Part shown: one piece after another, positions 60,837 to 64,000 of the stretch
Position numbering within the stretch: the stretch's first letter is position 1
Layout of the letters: every line of letters begins with the position of its first letter
NCBI RefSeq assembly: GCF_902712855.1
Contig: NZ_LR743507.1
Span: 1,226,001-1,290,000, forward strand
Source of the DNA: Variovorax paradoxus
GTDB lineage: Bacteria > Pseudomonadota > Gammaproteobacteria > Burkholderiales > Burkholderiaceae_C
Length of the DNA stretch: 64,000 nucleotides
Reading direction: 5' to 3'
Made by a program: the position numbers and the translations under genes
The notes under the pieces: model-generated
What the model was told of the DNA's origin: nothing
The model's database searches: none
What the model saw: the letters and a program-made list of their open reading frames with translations, nothing else

Positions 60837-61001
60837 TCAGAGCACCCCGACGACCGCGCCCGCGGCGCCCGCAAGGCCGGCGACGGTGGCGGCGCCGGCA
60901 AGCAGGCGCGCATCGCGGTGGTTGGTGGCGACGCGTTCGCGCCAGGCGAGGTACAGGAGCAGCAGGGCGAAGCCGAGAAGAGACCAGGTGATTTCGATCA
61001 T
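60837..61001 (-). CDS. Small two-helix membrane protein (54 residues)
   Basis: A short minus-strand frame giving MIEITWSLLGFALLLLYLAWRERVATN followed by a second glycine/alanine-rich hydrophobic helix. It ends 19 bases from the convergent MocR gene. No family recognised. The hydrophobic pattern with a charged loop is reasonable for a small membrane protein, but chance cannot be ruled out in such GC-rich DNA. Confidence 0.45.
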   Translation of the reverse strand: MIEITWSLLGFALLLLYLAWRERVATNHRDARLLAGAATVAGLAGAAGAVVGVL

Positions 61002-61129
61002 GGCGAAGAGGGTGCGAAGTGATTGGCGCACCCGCGCGCCGTCAATCGGCACGCACGGGTGCGTGGTTCGTCGAAAAGGAAAGAGAGAGGAAGCGCGGCG
61101 CAGTCAGGTTGCGCGCGCCGCGGCCGGCG

Positions 61130-61486
61130 TCAGGCGGCCAGCGCTGCGTGCCGGGGCGGCCTGCGGGGAACCTGCAGCACACGTGAGGTGAGCATGCGCT
61201 CACTGTTTGCAGGCTTGGCGCCGATGGGCGCAAAGTGTCCCGGTGCGACGCATGGCAGGCCGCAGATCTCCGAGAGGTCGGGTGCCAGCTCGCCGGGATG
61301 GGGCCGTTCGGAGGCCGAGGAGGGCGGCGTCGTCGGGGCGTCGCCGGTCGCCAGCGCGGTGGTCGCGCTCGCGAGATGCAGCGGTTCACTGCCGTGCGGC
61401 TGCGCCTTCGCGAGCGCGCCGAAGCCATGGCAGAGCAGGGCGACGGCCAGGGCGAAGCTCAGCAGCCAGCGGGGCGCGGCGAACAC
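61130..61486 (-). CDS. Small exported protein downstream of the Rrf2 regulator
   Basis: A 118-residue protein with a clear signal peptide (WLLSFALAVALLCHGFGALA), a low-complexity Ala/Thr/Pro middle and two cysteines (EICGLPCVAP) that may form a disulphide or bind metal or haem. It starts 27 bases after the rrf2 stop on the same strand, so the two are probably co-transcribed. No known family; predicted periplasmic. Confidence 0.6.
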   Translation of the reverse strand: MFAAPRWLLSFALAVALLCHGFGALAKAQPHGSEPLHLASATTALATGDAPTTPPSSASERPHPGELAPDLSEICGLPCVAPGHFAPIGAKPANSERMLTSRVLQVPRRPPRHAALAA

Positions 61487-61513
61487 GGGTCGGAGAGCGG
61501 GGCTGGGCGTCGG

Positions 61514-62068
61514 TCAGCGTTTGGCGAACACGCCGTTCCACGCGAACACGGAATTCGGCGCGTTCACATGGCGCAGGCTCGCGCTGGGGCGCAGCGCGGG
61601 TTCCTTCCTGCGCACCGGGGCGTCGTCGACGCGCACGCCCTTGGCGAGTTGATCGTCGACCAGGCTCTGAAGAGTGACGGAGCCCAGGAATTCCATCACG
61701 TGGTGCTTGGCGGAAGCCCAGAGCGCCTCGGTGGAATAGCAGCCGATCTCGGTGCCGTCCTTGTTGCGCGCAGAGGCGGGAGCGGTGTCCGCCTCGGGTT
61801 CGGAAGCCGCCTGGCCGTCGACCGAGGCCAGGATGTCCGCCACAGTGATCTCGGACGCCTTGCGGGTCAGCGTGTAGCCGCCGCCCGGTCCGCGCGTGGC
61901 CTTGATCAGCGCATGCTGGCGCAGCTTGCTGAAAAGCAGTTCGAGAGACGAACGTGCGATGTGCTGGCGCTTGCTGATCGACGCCAGGGGCACGGGGCCA
62001 TCCTGTTCGCGCAGCGCGACATCGATCATGGCGGTCAGGGCGAAGCCGCCCTTCGTCGTCAGACGCAT
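61514..62068 (-). CDS. Rrf2-family transcriptional regulator, IscR-like with one cysteine
   Basis: A 184-residue Rrf2 regulator with the winged helix MRLTTKGGFALTAMIDVALREQDGPVPLASISKRQHIARSSLELLFSKLRQHALIKATRGPGGGYTL. In IscR three cysteines and a histidine in the following loop bind a 2Fe-2S cluster. Here only Cys110 (IGCYSTEALW) remains. It therefore may not hold the cluster in the usual way and could sense another signal. The C-terminal tail of about 40 residues beyond the family end is poorly conserved in character. Confidence 0.9.
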   Translation of the reverse strand: MRLTTKGGFALTAMIDVALREQDGPVPLASISKRQHIARSSLELLFSKLRQHALIKATRGPGGGYTLTRKASEITVADILASVDGQAASEPEADTAPASARNKDGTEIGCYSTEALWASAKHHVMEFLGSVTLQSLVDDQLAKGVRVDDAPVRRKEPALRPSASLRHVNAPNSVFAWNGVFAKR

Positions 62069-62432
62069 TTGGAGTTGTTCCTCGTGAACGTGCATTGCCG
62101 GGCAATGCAGATATGAAGGCTGCCCGGCGGCTGGCGCGGGGCAGGGACCGGATGTGAGTGTCCAAAAGGCCACCAAAAGTTTCCGGCGCGGGTTTCGGCG
62201 GGTTTGCGACATCTTGAATCCGCAGCGAATGAAAGCCCGGAAACCTTGTGCAAGCGGGTGAAAACAGCCTTCGAACGAAATTTATTGTTGAAAAAGTCCG
62301 CGCGGATACAGAGCGATACGGACGGCCGGCCAGCGGGCGATCCCGCCGCGAAGATCCGGTCCGCCAGTCGCCCACGGCTGCACCGATCACCCTCTTCAAC
62401 CTCTGCCCCACCCGATTCGCAAGGAGATTCCC
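62069..62432. other. Divergent intergenic region between rrf2 and the hydrolase gene
   Basis: About 360 bases that must hold promoters for both genes. It contains the most AT-rich stretch of the right end (GAAATTTATTGTTGAAAAAG near 62278-62297), a likely promoter or regulator site. I see no RNA gene, inverted repeat of note or repeat-family copy. Confidence 0.4.
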
Positions 62433-63488
62433 ATGTCTGACCCAGTCCAAATGCCCCGCCGGTCGTTCCTCGGCACCGCGGCCATCGGCGTCGCGGCCGC
62501 GCAGTTCGCCGCGGTGATTCCCGCCTTCGCACAGTCCGGCGGTTCGTCCGGATCGGGCGCCGGCGGCGCGCGCGGGGCGGGCCCGCTGCGGCGCCTGGAG
62601 CCGCTCAAGCAGATCAATGCCGGCGTGCTCAACGTGGCCTATTACGAAGCCGGTCCCGCCAACGGCGCCCCGGTCATCCTGCTGCACGGCTGGCCCTATG
62701 ACGTGCACATGTTCGTCGACGTGGCACCCCAGCTTGCCGCCGCGGGCTACCGCGTGATCGTGCCGTACCTGCGCGGCTACGGCGCCACCCGCTTCCTCTC
62801 GGCCGACACCCCCCGCAACGGCCAGCAGGCGGCCATCGCCGTGGACATCATCGCGCTGATGGACGCGCTGAAGATCCAGAGCGCCACCGTCGCGGGCTGC
62901 GACTGGGGCGCGCGAACCGCCTGCATCATGGCCGCGCTGTGGCCCCAGCGCGTGAAGGCGCTGGTGTCGGTCAGCGGCTACCTCATCGGCAGCCAGGAAG
63001 CGGGCAAGGTGCCGCTGCCGCCGCAGGCCGAGCTGCAGTGGTGGTACCAGTACTACTTCGCCACCGAGCGCGGCCGCCTGGGCTACGAGAAGAACCGCCA
63101 CGACTTCGCCAAGCTCATCTGGCAGCTCGCCTCGCCCAAGTGGAACTTCGACGCGGCCACCTACGAGCGCAGCGCCATGGCCTTCGAGAACCCCGACCAC
63201 GTCGCGATCACGGTGCACAACTACCGCTGGCGCCTGGGCCTGGCCGAGGGCGAGGCAAAGTACCAGGACCTGGAGACGCAACTGGCCAAGGCGCCGGTGA
63301 TCACCGTGCCCACCATCACGATGGAAGGCGACGCCAACGGGGCACCGCATCCGGAGCCCAGCGCCTACGCGAAGAAGTTCTCGGGTCCCTACGAGCACCG
63401 CCTGGCCAGCGGCGGCATCGGGCACAACCTGCCGCAGGAAGCGCCAGAGGCATTCGCCGCCGCCGTGGTGGACGTTTCGCGCCGCTGA
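62433..63488 (+). CDS. Tat-exported alpha/beta hydrolase, epoxide-hydrolase/dehalogenase type
   Basis: A 351-residue protein with a twin-arginine signal (PRRSFLGTAAIGVAAAQFAAVIPAFA) and a Gly/Ser linker, then an alpha/beta-hydrolase domain. The oxyanion motif is HGWPYD (85-90). The nucleophile elbow reads GCDWGA, with Asp157 instead of serine, as in epoxide hydrolases and haloalkane dehalogenases. The final histidine is in GGIGHNLPQE. It is thus expected in the periplasm, acting on an epoxide, halide or ester. AAGGAG lies upstream of the ATG. Substrate unknown. Confidence 0.85.
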   Translation: MSDPVQMPRRSFLGTAAIGVAAAQFAAVIPAFAQSGGSSGSGAGGARGAGPLRRLEPLKQINAGVLNVAYYEAGPANGAPVILLHGWPYDVHMFVDVAPQLAAAGYRVIVPYLRGYGATRFLSADTPRNGQQAAIAVDIIALMDALKIQSATVAGCDWGARTACIMAALWPQRVKALVSVSGYLIGSQEAGKVPLPPQAELQWWYQYYFATERGRLGYEKNRHDFAKLIWQLASPKWNFDAATYERSAMAFENPDHVAITVHNYRWRLGLAEGEAKYQDLETQLAKAPVITVPTITMEGDANGAPHPEPSAYAKKFSGPYEHRLASGGIGHNLPQEAPEAFAAAVVDVSRR

Positions 63489-63502
63489 CACTGCGCACCG
63501 GG

Positions 63503-63535
63503 CCTTCCGGGAGAATCGACCGATCTCCCGGAAGG
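63503..63535 (+). terminator. Perfect 12-bp hairpin between hydrolase and gph
   Basis: CCTTCCGGGAGA (63503-63514) pairs perfectly with TCTCCCGGAAGG (63524-63535), loop of nine bases, 15 bases after the hydrolase stop. No T-run follows. The right arm includes GGAAGG, the likely Shine-Dalgarno sequence of the next gene, so the hairpin may also limit its translation. Confidence 0.55.
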
Positions 63536-63541
63536 CTTGTC

Positions 63542-64000
63542 TTGACCACTTTCAGTTTCGATCCAACCCGCTTCGACGCGGCCATCGTCGACCTCGACGG
63601 CACGATGGTCGACACGCTCGGCGACTTCGCCGAGGCCCTGAACCGCATGCTGCGCGACCTGTCGCTGCCGAGCGTGGCGCCCGCCGCCATCGAGGTGATG
63701 GTGGGCAAGGGCTCCGAACACCTCATCCATTCGGCGCTGGTGCACGTGATGGCGCCGGCCGAGGGCGCCGGCGCCGAGGCCAGTGCGCGCGCCCTGTTCG
63801 ACCGTGCCTGGGAGCGCTACCAGCACCATTACCTCGCCATCAACGGGCAGCACTCCGCGGTGTATGCCGGCGTGGCACAGGGGCTGGAGGCGCTGCGCGC
63901 ATGCGGCCTGCGGCTGGCCTGCCTCACCAACAAGCCCGGCTCGTTCGCGAAGCCGCTGCTGGCCGCCAAGGGGCTCGACGGCTTCTTCGAGCTGGTGTTC
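63542..64000 (+). CDS. gph: Phosphoglycolate phosphatase (HAD family), 3' end outside window
   Basis: Removes phosphate from 2-phosphoglycolate. The visible 153 residues have HAD motif I (AAIVDLDGTMVDT) and the motif II region (GLRLACLTNKPGSFAKPLL), with the cap domain between; the frame runs off the window edge before motifs III and IV. The start is inferred as TTG 63542, six bases after GGAAGG, because no ATG or GTG lies before the conserved DLDGT. General HAD hydrolases are similar, so the substrate is the likely but not certain one. Confidence 0.82.
   Translation, partial: MTTFSFDPTRFDAAIVDLDGTMVDTLGDFAEALNRMLRDLSLPSVAPAAIEVMVGKGSEHLIHSALVHVMAPAEGAGAEASARALFDRAWERYQHHYLAINGQHSAVYAGVAQGLEALRACGLRLACLTNKPGSFAKPLLAAKGLDGFFELVF

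Noticed and set aside
1..64000. tRNA, rRNA, prophage integrase or transposase genes
   Set aside because: None recognised on either strand; the repeats here have no transposase of their own in this window.

Overview
The window is very GC-rich, densely coded and carries several families of short interspersed GC-rich repeats. Gene content and repeat style fit a beta-proteobacterium of the Burkholderiales, most likely a Comamonadaceae member such as Variovorax; this placement is inference, because no rRNA or housekeeping marker is present.

Positions 1-52115 hold one large type VI secretion system (T6SS) locus. It opens inside tssL (5' end cut; tssK is presumably just upstream) and continues with tssM and tagF. 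A composite repeat region follows (two inverted arms around 9-bp tandem arrays), then a membrane Ser/Thr kinase and an MltA lytic transglycosylase. Next is an unusual run of a sigma-70-like factor, a one-TM protein and a caspase-fold protease, then an Hcp-like protein, tagJ, tssE, tssF, tssG and clpV. Positions 22744-41984 carry the spike and cargo: two vgrG genes, two DUF2169 proteins, pentapeptide proteins, DUF3540, DUF6484, two PAAR-like DUF4150 proteins (one fused to a probable HNH-type toxin followed by a candidate immunity gene), a thiolase-fold protein without the usual catalytic cysteine, a TIGR02270 HEAT-like protein, a FHA protein and a PP2C phosphatase. Kinase, FHA protein, phosphatase and TagF together make a threonine-phosphorylation control circuit.

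On the minus strand, 49008-42039 encodes tssA, tssB, tssC and hcp, followed by three small cell-wall-directed proteins (an aspzincin-like peptidase, an M15-like peptidase and a peptidoglycan-binding protein). tssJ lies on the plus strand. A second, divergent TssL-like/TssM-like pair (52115-49631) has lost its nucleotide-binding motifs.

Positions 52358-64000 leave the T6SS. An orphan LuxR-type response regulator is followed by a complete seven-gene Nit1C cluster (nitB-nitH, minus strand; nitrilase, radical SAM, acetyltransferase, AIR-synthase-like, flavin oxidoreductase and two small conserved proteins), linked in other bacteria to growth on cyanide as nitrogen source. A divergent MocR-type regulator sits behind paired GATCAA direct repeats. 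The right end holds a small membrane protein, an Rrf2 regulator with a secreted protein, a Tat-exported alpha/beta hydrolase and a phosphoglycolate phosphatase cut by the window edge.

Odd points: vgrG1 is joined in frame to the downstream DUF2169 gene by an apparent one-base slip in a glycine-rich tail; a 139-bp repeat array has invaded the 5' end of the caspase gene; repeat fragments lie in frame inside clpV and probably nitF.
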